From: Streptomyces sp. NRRL S-340 | GTDB taxonomy: Bacteria > Actinomycetota > Actinomycetes > Streptomycetales > Streptomycetaceae | Length of the DNA stretch: 64,000 nucleotides | Reading direction: 5' to 3' | Assembly (NCBI RefSeq): GCF_000720185.1 | Contig: NZ_JOIY01000010.1 | Span: forward strand, 62,001 to 126,000 | Part shown: in pieces, positions 53,898-61,927 of the stretch | How the letters are laid out: each line of letters starts with the position of its first letter | Numbering within the stretch: position 1 is the stretch's first letter | The notes under the pieces: model-generated | What the model was told of the DNA's origin: nothing | The model's input: only the letters and a program-made list of their open reading frames with translations | The model's database searches: none | Made by a program: the position numbers and the translations under genes

Positions 53898-55249
53898 GCG
53901 GCGGCTCCCGTCAGCTCCTGGGCGGCGGTGCGTCCGTCCATGGGGTTCTTCATGGCGAGCAGCTCCTCCAGGACGTCGCGCATCCGGCGCGCGGCCGTGG
54001 GCGGCTTCGCCGAGCCGAGGTTGGAGGAGGCGATGACCGGGCCGATGCGCTGGGCGAGGGTGCCGGTGGAGCCGGCGAACCAGATGCGCGGTTCGGTGGC
54101 CGGGTGCTCCATGGCCGGGCGGGAGTACTCGTCCTGCGGGGCCAGTTCCAGGTAGGCGGGGTCCTTGAAGGTGGGCAGGTAGGCGGGGACGTGGCCGCCG
54201 CCCGCCCACGCGGTGGCGTGCCGCACGAGGTGGGCGGCGAGCCGGTGCGCGCCCTCGTTCGCGGCGCCGCCGCGGCCGGACTGGTGGGGCAGGACGAAGG
54301 AGTGCGACTCGGCGTGGGTGGCGGGCCTGCCGAACACGGGCGGCAGCGGCTGAGCCCCGTACTCGACCTGGTCGCCGAAGTACGGGACGGACCAGTCGCC
54401 CTCCCAGGTGAAGGGGGATCCGGCCAGGAAGGCCTCGCCGTCGGCCTCGCCCGCGACGGTGTAGCCGTCGGTGACGTGCTTGCGGAAGAACTCCAGGATC
54501 TCGGTGGCCTTGTCGGTGTCGAAGGTGACGTCGGTGCGGTCGTCGGTGAAGTAGGTGCCGGCGAGCTGCTGGTAGAAGGCGACGAAGAACCACCAGCAGA
54601 AGTTCTGGTCGTTGGCGTGCAGGCCGAGGGTCTGCACGCCGTTCCTCAGCTGCTTGCGGGCCGCGCGCAGGACGGCGAACCAGTCGTCGGTGCTGGTGGC
54701 GGCCGGCAGCCGGCCGTGCTCGTCGAGCAGACCCGCCTTCGCGCAGACGTCCTTGCGGTAGAAGCAGAGCTGGACGTGGATGTCCAGGGGCAGCGCGTAC
54801 AGCTTGCCGTCGACGATGCCGCGCTTCCACAGCACGGGGTTGAAGTCCGCCTCCCTGACGCCGTACCGGCTGAGGAGGTCCATGTCGAAGGGGTCCAGGA
54901 GGCGGCCCGGCGCGAAGCCGGGGATGCGGCCCTGGTGCATGACGGCCAGGTCCGGTGCGCGGTTGCCGGCGGCGGCCATGGCGAGCTTGGTGTAGTAGGG
55001 GCCGCCCCAGGTGAGCGTGGAGTCCTTGACGGCCACGTCGGGGTGGGAGGCGCGGAAGGCGTCCACCATCGTGGCCATGTTGGCGCCGTCGCCGCCCTGG
55101 AAGAGGTTCCAGTACCGCACCCGGGTGCGGGCGCTCGCGGCGAGGGCGTCGGCGCCCGTGCCGAGCGCGGCGAAACCGAAGCTGCCCGCGACCGCCACGC
55201 CTCCCGCGGCGGCGAGAAGTTGCCTGCGATTCAGGCCAGGTCGTCCCAT
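53894..55249 (-). CDS. Carbohydrate ABC transporter substrate-binding protein, Tat-exported
   Basis: A 451-residue extracellular solute-binding protein of family 1. The signal has twin arginines (GLNRRQLLAAAGGVAVAGSFGFAAL) and no lipobox Cys, unusual because most Streptomyces CUT1 binding proteins are lipoproteins. The fold continues with VRYWNLFQGGDGANMATMVDAFRASHPDV, GNRAPDLAVMHQGRIPGFA, LDIHVQLCFYRKDVC and FTWEGDWSVPYFGDQV. First gene of the operon with two permeases and the GH51 enzyme; its leader carries a full promoter and the GAAATCTCGAAC motif. Likely ligand: arabino-oligosaccharides, by context. Confidence 0.92.
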   Translation of the reverse strand: MGRPGLNRRQLLAAAGGVAVAGSFGFAALGTGADALAASARTRVRYWNLFQGGDGANMATMVDAFRASHPDVAVKDSTLTWGGPYYTKLAMAAAGNRAPDLAVMHQGRIPGFAPGRLLDPFDMDLLSRYGVREADFNPVLWKRGIVDGKLYALPLDIHVQLCFYRKDVCAKAGLLDEHGRLPAATSTDDWFAVLRAARKQLRNGVQTLGLHANDQNFCWWFFVAFYQQLAGTYFTDDRTDVTFDTDKATEILEFFRKHVTDGYTVAGEADGEAFLAGSPFTWEGDWSVPYFGDQVEYGAQPLPPVFGRPATHAESHSFVLPHQSGRGGAANEGAHRLAAHLVRHATAWAGGGHVPAYLPTFKDPAYLELAPQDEYSRPAMEHPATEPRIWFAGSTGTLAQRIGPVIASSNLGSAKPPTAARRMRDVLEELLAMKNPMDGRTAAQELTGAAA

Positions 55250-55263
55250 TACCCGCCCTCACT

Positions 55264-55298
55264 GTTCGAGATTTCGAAAGGTGCTCGTAACTTCGAAC
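55264..55298 (-). promoter_or_regulatory. Candidate IclR operator, site B
   Basis: On the minus strand the order is GTTCGAAG (through 55298), then TTTCGAAATCTCGAAC ending at 55264. The core GAAATCTCGAAC is identical to sites A and C, and as at site A a TTCGAA half-site stands upstream of it. It follows the predicted transcription start. Confidence 0.7.
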
Positions 55299-55301
55299 GG
55301 G

Positions 55302-55330
55302 ACCGTAGAATCGAAGCGCTTGCGCGTCAA
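55302..55330 (-). promoter_or_regulatory. Strong promoter of the arabino-oligosaccharide importer operon
   Basis: Minus-strand TTGACG (55330-55325), 17 nt, and TACGGT (55307-55302). The spacer contains GCAAGCGCTTC, which resembles a LacI-family half-palindrome, so a second regulator is possible. Confidence 0.75.
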
Positions 55331-55811
55331 TGGGTCGGACAAGACTTTCGGACGGAGGGCGGGCGGCCGCGGGCCGGCGCGGCGCCGCGCCGGCGTGGTT
55401 GCGGCCGGGGTCGAACGGGCACCGGACGGACACCGTTCGGGGCCGAACGGGGATCGCACGGGCACCGGTCGGGCACCGGGGGCACGCCGGTCGGGCACCG
55501 AGGACCGTCAGTCGGGTATCGGCCAGGTGCCGGTCGTGTGCGGGCCGGGGTGCCGCGTGCGGCGGCGGTGGTGGCGGCGGCCGGGTGACGGCGGGGGGCG
55601 TGCGGGGCGGGGGCGGTCGCGGGCCGCCGCGTAGGCTCGGGGCCCGGTGCGGTGCGCGGCGCCCGCGCGCGGCGCGGTGCCGCACGGCGGGCGGAGCGGC
55701 AGGCCGGCCACCGGGCCGAGCGCGCCGCGAAAGGACCTTTCCCCGGTGCGGGCGGCACGGGGATGATGGGGGGCGGTCCCGGCGGAACAACGGGGGAACA
55801 AGGGGAAACGC

Positions 55812-56339
55812 GTGCGTAGGAAACGGGAGATGCGGCGCCTCGCCGACACTCTCATCGACCCCATCCGGGTGCCCGTCCCCGCGGACCCGGAGGCGTTGTT
55901 CACCGCGCTCGTCGACTCCGTCAGCGCCTGGCGCGGCCGGCGGGTCGTCGTCCGCCGCGAGATCTTCCCGCCGCACACCGCCAGCGGGCTGTGGCTGGAG
56001 GGCGAGTCCCAGGACGTGGTGGTCGTCGACCGGCGGGCCGCCTCCTGGCACCAGATCGTGATCTTCTGCCACGAGGTGTGGCACATGAACCGGCGGGACG
56101 CGGACGACGCGGCGGCCCCGGTCCCGCCCAGCGCCCCGCCCCGGCCCGTCGCCGCACGCACCGATTTCAGCCTCGCCGACGAGCAGGAGGCGGACCGGTT
56201 CGGCATGCTCATGGGCGGCAGGCTGCGCACCTGGCTGGAGGGGGCCCCGGCGGACGCCGTCCCGCCACCGGGCACCGAGGAGGACATCGCCGGGCGCATC
56301 GGATCCGCGCTCAACTATCGTGGAGCGCGCAGGAGATGA
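55812..56339 (+). CDS. ImmA/IrrE-like zinc metallopeptidase (toxin-like)
   Basis: A 175-residue soluble protein. The zinc motif HExxH is H87-E88-V-W-H91 in IVIFCHEVWHMNRRD; a third ligand is probably Glu in DEQEADRFGMLM near residue 126, the ImmA/IrrE arrangement. These peptidases cleave XRE repressors in ICE and stress systems. Here no XRE gene is adjacent; instead the stop overlaps the first MAB_1171c-type gene (ATGA), so it is translated with a membrane protein. AAGGGG precedes the GTG. Its target is unknown. Confidence 0.85.
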   Translation: MRRKREMRRLADTLIDPIRVPVPADPEALFTALVDSVSAWRGRRVVVRREIFPPHTASGLWLEGESQDVVVVDRRAASWHQIVIFCHEVWHMNRRDADDAAAPVPPSAPPRPVAARTDFSLADEQEADRFGMLMGGRLRTWLEGAPADAVPPPGTEEDIAGRIGSALNYRGARRR

Positions 56340-57895
56340 ACGGACTGATCAACTACGTCAGCTGCGGCGCGCTGTGGCTCGGGCTGGCGGTCAAGACCCC
56401 CGACCTGGTCCGCCACCGGCGCGACCCCTACCTGCGCGCGATCTGCGTGGTGCTGGCCCTGGCGGGCGCCTGCTTCTTCCTCGGGGCCGCGCCGACGGTC
56501 GGCACCGTCAACCGGCTCAGCGGCGTGCCGAACCTCGCCGCGCCGCTCACCTACGCGTCCATCACCGCCTACAGCGCCGCCTCCCAGGTCCTCGTCGTGC
56601 ACTGGCGGGGCGGGGAGCGGGTGCGCCGGGTGACCCGCCGCTGGATGACCGCCTACGCCTGCGTGGCCGTCGGCATCGCCGCCATGTTCGTGCTCGGCCG
56701 GGCGCCGGTGGAGCGCCGCACGGACCTGGACACGTACTACGCCACGACGCCGTTCATCGCCGAGATGATCGTGCTGTACCTGGCCGCGCACCTCGCCGCG
56801 GTGAGCGTCACCACCGTCTCGGCGCTGCGCTGGGCCCGTGAGGTACGGGGCTGGCTGCGCGCCGGACTGGTGCTCCTGGGCCTGGGTTCGCTGTGCAGCG
56901 CGGGGTACGGGGTGACCAAGTCCGTTGCGGTGGCGGCCCGTTGGTCCGGGCGGGACTGGTCGGCGCTGAGCACCGACGTGTCGCCCGCCGCCGCGGGTCT
57001 CGGTGCGCTGGTCACCTCGGTCGGGATCCTGGTGCCGCTGACCGGGCCCCGGCTCGCGCAGTGGTGGCGGTCCTGGCGGGCGTACGCCCGGCTGGCACCG
57101 CTGGAGCGGGAACTGGACGACCTCCTCACCCGCCGCGCCCTCCGGCTGCCCCGCCCGCGCTGGTGTTCCCCCACCACGCGGCTCATCTGGCGCCAGACCA
57201 GCATCCACAACGCGCTCAGCTACCTGGACGCGTTCTTCGACCGCGCCCTGTACGAGCGCGTCCGGACCAGGACCCTGGCCGCCACCGGCGATCCGGAGCA
57301 GGCGGAGGCCGCGGCGTGGGCGGCGGTCATCACGGGGGCGCTGCGGCAGCACGGCGGGTGCCCGGCCCGCGAGGCGGGCACCGGGGCCGGGGCGTCCGAC
57401 GCGCGGGGCGGCCTTACGGCGCCGGAGGCCGGTGCCGGCCATGCGGCGCTGGAGACCGCGGTGCGCGGTGTGCTGCGGGACGGCACGCGGACCGAGGAGG
57501 CGGCCGGTCCGCCGCTGCGGGTGCTCGACGGCGTCGGGCCGGTGACCGGCCCCGAGGGCGGGGGCGGCCGGTGGCCGGTGCTGCTCGACGGGGTCGGACG
57601 GCCCCAGCCGGCCCCGGACGCGGAGCGGCTCGCGCCGGACGCGGAGCGGCTCACACCCGCCGCGGAACGGGTCACTCCGGGCGCGGAGCGGCTCGCGTCG
57701 GACGCCGGGGAAGCGGTCCGCACCGCGCCGTCCGCAGCGGTCCCCGCCGGCCCGGCCACGCCCGCTGCGGACGGAGCGCCGAACGGGCGGCCGGGCGGGC
57801 GGGTGCCCGGTCCCGCGCTGCTCGTACGGATCGCCGACACGCTGGGGGCCGCGCGGCGCCCGGCGCACGGCCCACGGCCGTCGGAGGCGGTGTGA
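56336..57895 (+). CDS. MAB_1171c-type membrane protein (copy 1), long C-tail
   Basis: A 519-residue protein. Six to seven helices fill residues 1-235 (GLINYVSCGALWLGLAVKT, LRAICVVLALAGACFFLGAAP, TAYACVAVGIAAMFVLG, FIAEMIVLYLAAHLAAVS, ALVTSVGILVPL). A cytoplasmic part follows with YARLAPLERELDDLL and TSIHNALSYLDAFFDRALYERV. The last 150 residues are Ala/Gly/Pro-rich, with an 8-residue repeat of the type PDAERLxP four to five times (DNA about 57610-57705). The family is annotated as a putative transporter without evidence. The ATG overlaps the metallopeptidase stop. Confidence 0.8.
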   Translation: MNGLINYVSCGALWLGLAVKTPDLVRHRRDPYLRAICVVLALAGACFFLGAAPTVGTVNRLSGVPNLAAPLTYASITAYSAASQVLVVHWRGGERVRRVTRRWMTAYACVAVGIAAMFVLGRAPVERRTDLDTYYATTPFIAEMIVLYLAAHLAAVSVTTVSALRWAREVRGWLRAGLVLLGLGSLCSAGYGVTKSVAVAARWSGRDWSALSTDVSPAAAGLGALVTSVGILVPLTGPRLAQWWRSWRAYARLAPLERELDDLLTRRALRLPRPRWCSPTTRLIWRQTSIHNALSYLDAFFDRALYERVRTRTLAATGDPEQAEAAAWAAVITGALRQHGGCPAREAGTGAGASDARGGLTAPEAGAGHAALETAVRGVLRDGTRTEEAAGPPLRVLDGVGPVTGPEGGGGRWPVLLDGVGRPQPAPDAERLAPDAERLTPAAERVTPGAERLASDAGEAVRTAPSAAVPAGPATPAADGAPNGRPGGRVPGPALLVRIADTLGAARRPAHGPRPSEAV

Positions 57896-57974
57896 CGGGG
57901 GCGCCCGCACCCGCGCGCACGAGGGAACCGCTGCGCCCGCGCGCCGCCGGCCCGGCCGGGCGGAGGTGGCGCGG

Positions 57975-59150
57975 GTGAGCCTCGTCGTCTATCTCGCGGC
58001 GGGCCTGTTCGGGCTGTCGGCCGTGGTGCTGTGCCGGCGGCCGCCGCGGGCCGTGCGGGACCCGCTGACCGTGTCCACCTGCGTGGCGATCGTGCTCGGC
58101 TCGCTGGTGTTCGTCTGCTCGGCACCGCTGACCCTGGCCGCCGTCAACGACCTCACCGGCATCCCCAACTTCGGCGCCCCGCTGACGTACGGCATGCTCA
58201 GCGCGTACAGCTGCTCGCTGCTGATCCTGCTCATCCACTGGCGTGGCGGGCCCCCCGAGCGGGTCCGGCGGATGGTGCTGCGCAGTATCGCCGCCTACGT
58301 CCCGCTGATCGCCGCCATCGTCGTCCTGTTCGCGCTGGGCGACGCCCGCACCGAGCGGCTCACCGACCTCGACACGTACTACGCCAACACCCCGTACCTG
58401 TGCGAGATGATCCTGCTCTACCTCGTCGGGCACAGCGCGGCGACCCTGGCGACGTGCGTGCTGTGCGTGAAGTGGAGCCGCGAGGTCACCGGGCTGCTGC
58501 GGACCGGGCTGCGCCTCATCCTCGCCGGTTCCGCGCTGGACGTGGTCGGCTTCCAGCTGACCAAGTACACGGCGGTGGCCGCCCGGTGGACGGGTCACGA
58601 CCTGGACGTGCTGTCCACGCAGGTCGCGCCGCCGCTGGCCTCCCTCGGCGCGCTGCTGTGCTCGGCGGGTTTCGTGCTGCCCAGGCTGCTGCCGTCCGCC
58701 CTCGCCCAGTTGCGCAGCCTGGACGACTACCGCACCCTCGCCCCGCTGTGGGCGCGGATCCGCTTCGTGTCGACCGCGCCCAAACCGCCCAGCGGCTGGT
58801 GGCAGTTGCCGCGGGCCCGGCTGCACTGGCGCGAGGTGTCCATCCACGACGCGCTGCTGGGCCTCGCGCCGTACTTCGACGACACGGTCCGCGAACGCGC
58901 CCTGGCAGCCGCCCGGCGCGCGGGCCGCACCCCGCACGACGCCCGGATCGCGGCGGAGGCGGCGATGCTCGCCGACGCCGCCCGCCGCGCCGCCGCCCGC
59001 GAGGACCCCCTGCCCACGCCGAGCGGCTACCGCCTGCACGCCACGGAGGTGTCCGGGACGAGCGGGCTGGTGGAACTGGCGCAGGCACTGGTCCGGCCGC
59101 CGGCCGGAACCCCCGTACGGGGAGGAACGGTGAGGACCTCCCATGGCTGA
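57975..59150 (+). CDS. MAB_1171c-type membrane protein (copy 2)
   Basis: A 391-residue paralogue of the preceding gene without its long repetitive tail. It shares LTDLDTYYANTPYLCEMILLYLVGH and WREVSIHDALLGLAPYFDDTVRERAL, the same seven-helix plan and the same linker LDDYRTLAPLWARI. The GTG at 57975 is chosen because GGAGG lies 8 nt upstream; 57966 is an alternative. Two adjacent but diverged copies suggest a heterodimeric membrane complex. It is followed closely by the FAD oxidoreductase. Confidence 0.8.
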   Translation: MSLVVYLAAGLFGLSAVVLCRRPPRAVRDPLTVSTCVAIVLGSLVFVCSAPLTLAAVNDLTGIPNFGAPLTYGMLSAYSCSLLILLIHWRGGPPERVRRMVLRSIAAYVPLIAAIVVLFALGDARTERLTDLDTYYANTPYLCEMILLYLVGHSAATLATCVLCVKWSREVTGLLRTGLRLILAGSALDVVGFQLTKYTAVAARWTGHDLDVLSTQVAPPLASLGALLCSAGFVLPRLLPSALAQLRSLDDYRTLAPLWARIRFVSTAPKPPSGWWQLPRARLHWREVSIHDALLGLAPYFDDTVRERALAAARRAGRTPHDARIAAEAAMLADAARRAAAREDPLPTPSGYRLHATEVSGTSGLVELAQALVRPPAGTPVRGGTVRTSHG

Positions 59151-59176
59151 GCCCGTGATCCACTCCGAGGAGCCCC

Positions 59177-60691
59177 ATGTCCCTGTCCCTGCCTCCCCTG
59201 CCTCCCCTGCCGCCGCTGCCCCCGGGCCGCGGTCCGGGCCGGCGCAGGGCCGTGATCGTCGGTGCCGGTCTGGCCGGCATGCTGGCCGCGGCGGCGCTGT
59301 CCGGCGTCGTGGACGAGGTGGTCGTGCTCGACCGGGACGACCTGCCGGCCGGCCCCGAGCACCGCAAGGGGCTGCCCCAGGGGCGCCATGCCCATCTGCT
59401 GATGGCCGGCGGCCTGGCCGCCATGGAGGACCTGGTGCCGGGCGGCGGCGTGCGCGAGCGGCTGCTGGCGGCGGGCGCCCGTGAGATACCGCTCGGCTCG
59501 GGCATGCTGGCCCTCACCTCCGAGGGCTGGCTGCGGCGCTGGCGGCACGACGGCCCGCGCATGCTCAGCTGCACCCGCGCGCTGCTGGACTGGACGGTGC
59601 GGGACGCCGTCCTCGCGCACACCCGCACCGAGGTCCGCAGGGCGGGGGCCGTGGGGCTGGTGGGCGACGCGGAGCGGGTGCGCGGCGTACGGATCGCGGC
59701 GGCGGGCCCCGGTGCGGCGGACGGCGGGCCGCGGGAGGAGACCGAACTGGCCGCCGACTTCGTCGTCGACGCGAGCGGGCGCGGCTCACGCGTCGTCACC
59801 TGGCTGGAGGAGATCGGCGTCACGGACGTGCGGACCAGGAGCGTCGACTGCGGCCTGGTCAACGCCACGCGCGTCTACCGTACGCCGGCGGGCGCCGAAC
59901 AGTTCCCGCTGACGATCGTGCAGGCCGACCCGTACCGCTCGCTGCCGGGCCGCAGCGGCATGGTCCTGCCGATCGAGCAGGACCGCTGGATGGTCAGCCT
60001 CGCCGGAACCCGCGGCGGCGGTGAGCCCCCCGCCGACCCGGACGGCTTCCTCGCGTACGCGCTCGCCCTGCCGAGCCCGCTCGTGGGCCGTCTCGCCTCC
60101 GGCGCCGAACCCCTCACGGACGTGCACATCAGCCGCAGCACCAGCAACGTGCGGCGCTACCTGGAGAAGACCGCGCGCTGGCCGGAGGGTTTCGTCGCCC
60201 TGGGCGACGCGGTGGCCACCTTCAACCCGGCCTACGGGCAGGGCATGTCGGTGGCCGCGCTGGGTGCGCGGATGCTGGCCGGACAGGTGCGGCGGGGCGG
60301 TCCCCACGCGCCCGGCCTGGCCCGGCGGGTGCAGCGCGGGAACGCCCGGTGGGTCGACGCGGCCTGGGCGGCGGCGGTAGGCCAGGACGTCTGGTACCCG
60401 GACACGCGCGGCGCCCGGCCGACCGCGGCGGACCGGCTGACCACGGCCTACAGCCGCCGGCTGACCCGGGCCGCCACCGGCTCCCACCGGGCGGCGGCGG
60501 CGCTGTGGGACGTGACGAGCCTGCGCACCGGCCCGGAGCGCCTCTTCCGCCCCCGCACGCTCCTCGACGTGGCGTGCGGCCCCCTGCTGCCCCCGCTGTC
60601 CGGCCCGCCGCTGACGGCGTCCGAGCGCAAGATCCTCGGGGAACTGGACCGGGCGGGGGCGGAGGCGGGGCAGACGGCGGCGAAGCGGTAA
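59177..60691 (+). CDS. FAD-dependent oxidoreductase / monooxygenase
   Basis: A 504-residue flavoprotein. Residues 24-50 hold the dinucleotide motif RRAVIVGAGLAGMLAAAALSG. The second FAD motif is FVALGDAVATFNPAYGQGMSVAALGARMLAGQV near residue 345, the GD pattern of aromatic hydroxylases and geranylgeranyl reductase relatives. EHRKGLPQGRHAHLLMAGGLAAME near 62 is typical of this Streptomyces group. The N-terminus is a Pro/Leu repeat (SLSLPPLPPLPPLPPG). Last gene of the metallopeptidase / MAB_1171c cluster; substrate unknown, perhaps a lipid or a small metabolite. Confidence 0.87.
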   Translation: MSLSLPPLPPLPPLPPGRGPGRRRAVIVGAGLAGMLAAAALSGVVDEVVVLDRDDLPAGPEHRKGLPQGRHAHLLMAGGLAAMEDLVPGGGVRERLLAAGAREIPLGSGMLALTSEGWLRRWRHDGPRMLSCTRALLDWTVRDAVLAHTRTEVRRAGAVGLVGDAERVRGVRIAAAGPGAADGGPREETELAADFVVDASGRGSRVVTWLEEIGVTDVRTRSVDCGLVNATRVYRTPAGAEQFPLTIVQADPYRSLPGRSGMVLPIEQDRWMVSLAGTRGGGEPPADPDGFLAYALALPSPLVGRLASGAEPLTDVHISRSTSNVRRYLEKTARWPEGFVALGDAVATFNPAYGQGMSVAALGARMLAGQVRRGGPHAPGLARRVQRGNARWVDAAWAAAVGQDVWYPDTRGARPTAADRLTTAYSRRLTRAATGSHRAAAALWDVTSLRTGPERLFRPRTLLDVACGPLLPPLSGPPLTASERKILGELDRAGAEAGQTAAKR

Positions 60692-61063
60692 GGCCCGCCG
60701 GTCCGCAACCGCGGCCTGCGGGCCAGGGCGGTCCCCTCAGCCCCGGCTCCCCTCACCAGGCCCGTTCGCTCAGCCACGGCCCGCCCTAGCCAGGCCCGTT
60801 CGCTCAGCCACGGCCCGCCCTAGCCAGGCCCGTTCGCTCAGCGACGGCCCGCCCTGCCAGGCCCGGTTCCTCAGCCCCTACCGCCCGTCAGGCCCGAGCC
60901 CCCGGCCGCGGCCTGCGGCCAGGGCCGTCCCCTCAGCCCGGCTCCCCTCACCAGACCCGGTCCCTCAGCCGAGGCGCGCCCGCCAGGCCCGTTTCGCTCA
61001 GCCATGGGCCGCCCCGCCAGACCCGTTCCCTCAGCCCCTGCCCGCCCCGCCGGGCCCGGTCCC
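60692..61063. repeat. Degenerate 31-34 bp tandem repeats downstream of the SMP-30 gene
   Basis: No gene. A unit beginning CCAGGCCCGTTCGCTCAGCC is repeated: 60756-60789 and 60790-60823 are identical 34-mers, 60824-60857 differs at two bases, and weaker copies continue to about 61060. On the minus strand each unit contains GGCTGAG, and the last copy coincides with the stop codon of the lactonase gene, so the array may have grown from that gene end. Confidence 0.85.
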
Positions 61064-61927
61064 TCAGCCCGCGAACGCCGGCTGGGGCAGGCCGCTGCCC
61101 GCGTCCGGCACCACCAGGAGGGAGCCGGCCAGCGGGTGCGGTGCGGTCAGACCGGTGCGGGCCGTGGTGACGTACAGGTCGCTCAGGCCCGCGCCGCCGA
61201 ACGCACAGGCGGTGGCGCGCGGGACGGGGAGGGTGACGACGCGGTCCAGCACGCCGTCGGGGGTGTAGCGCCGCACCGCGCCGCCGTCCCACAGGGCCAC
61301 CCACACGCACCCGTCGGCGTCGACGGTCAGCCCGTCCGGGTAGCCCGCGCCCTCCTCCACCTGCGCCAGCGGCCGTCTGTTCACGGCCTGCCGGCCGCCG
61401 TCCAGGACGTCGAAGACGTCGATCCGGCGGGTCGGGGTGTCCACGTAGTACATCCGGCGGCCGTCCGGGCTCCAGCCGGTGCCGTTGCTCACCGTCACAT
61501 CGGTCAGGAACGGTTCGGCCGCGCCGTCACCGGTGAAGCGGGACAGGGTGCCGCCGCCCGGCGCCTCGTCGTAGCGCATGGTGCCGGCCCACAGGGAGCC
61601 GTCGGGCGCCACGGCGGCGTCGTTGCCGCGGCGGCCGGGCACCGGGTCGCGGTGCAGCCAGCGGAAGGCGCCCTCGGGACCGGGGTCGACCAGGCCGATC
61701 CCGTCGCGCAGGTTCAGCACCAGTCCCCCGCCGGCGCGCGGCTTGGCCGCGCCCACGTGCTGGCCCGTGGCGCGGACCGTGCGCCGGCCGGTCGCCGGAT
61801 CGTAGGTGTGCACCCGGGAGGAGAGGATGTCCACCCAGATCAGCCGCTCCCGCGCCGGGTCCCACGTCGGTCCCTCGCCCAGCTCGGCCCGGGCCGCCAC
61901 CGCCACGTCGTACGCCGTCGCCGTCAT
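61064..61927 (-). CDS. SMP-30/gluconolactonase family sugar lactonase
   Basis: A 287-residue six-bladed propeller lactonase. Metal ligands are Glu in AELGEGPTWDPARERLIWVDI near residue 18, Asn in VSNGTGWSPDGRRMYY near 145 and Asp in AGYPDGLTVDADGCVWVALWDGG near 195; GNDAAVAPDGSLWAGTM near 100 completes the signature. Such enzymes open aldonolactones made by sugar dehydrogenases. The ATG overlaps the iclR stop (ATGA), so regulator and enzyme are coupled. With the dehydratase and dehydrogenase at 35-37 kb it suggests an oxidative sugar pathway. Confidence 0.93.
   Translation of the reverse strand: MTATAYDVAVAARAELGEGPTWDPARERLIWVDILSSRVHTYDPATGRRTVRATGQHVGAAKPRAGGGLVLNLRDGIGLVDPGPEGAFRWLHRDPVPGRRGNDAAVAPDGSLWAGTMRYDEAPGGGTLSRFTGDGAAEPFLTDVTVSNGTGWSPDGRRMYYVDTPTRRIDVFDVLDGGRQAVNRRPLAQVEEGAGYPDGLTVDADGCVWVALWDGGAVRRYTPDGVLDRVVTLPVPRATACAFGGAGLSDLYVTTARTGLTAPHPLAGSLLVVPDAGSGLPQPAFAG

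Larger units (their letters stand above)
55250..55811. other. Divergent control region, importer operon / metallopeptidase cluster
   Basis: Of the 562 bp, the first 80 hold the importer promoter and operators. From about 55410 to 55530 runs a loose repeat built on CGGGCACCG and CACCGGTCGG. From 55560 to 55750 the sequence is almost pure GC with no gene. A plausible start for the metallopeptidase message is near 55770-55800. Confidence 0.45.

Noticed and set aside
55259..55498. Minus-strand frame in the control region upstream of the binding-protein gene
   Set aside because: It would overlap the promoter and operators and consists of GC-rich repeats without protein features.
60756..61060. CRISPR array
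   Set aside because: The repeats are directly adjacent without unique spacers, are degenerate, and no cas gene is near; they form a simple tandem array.
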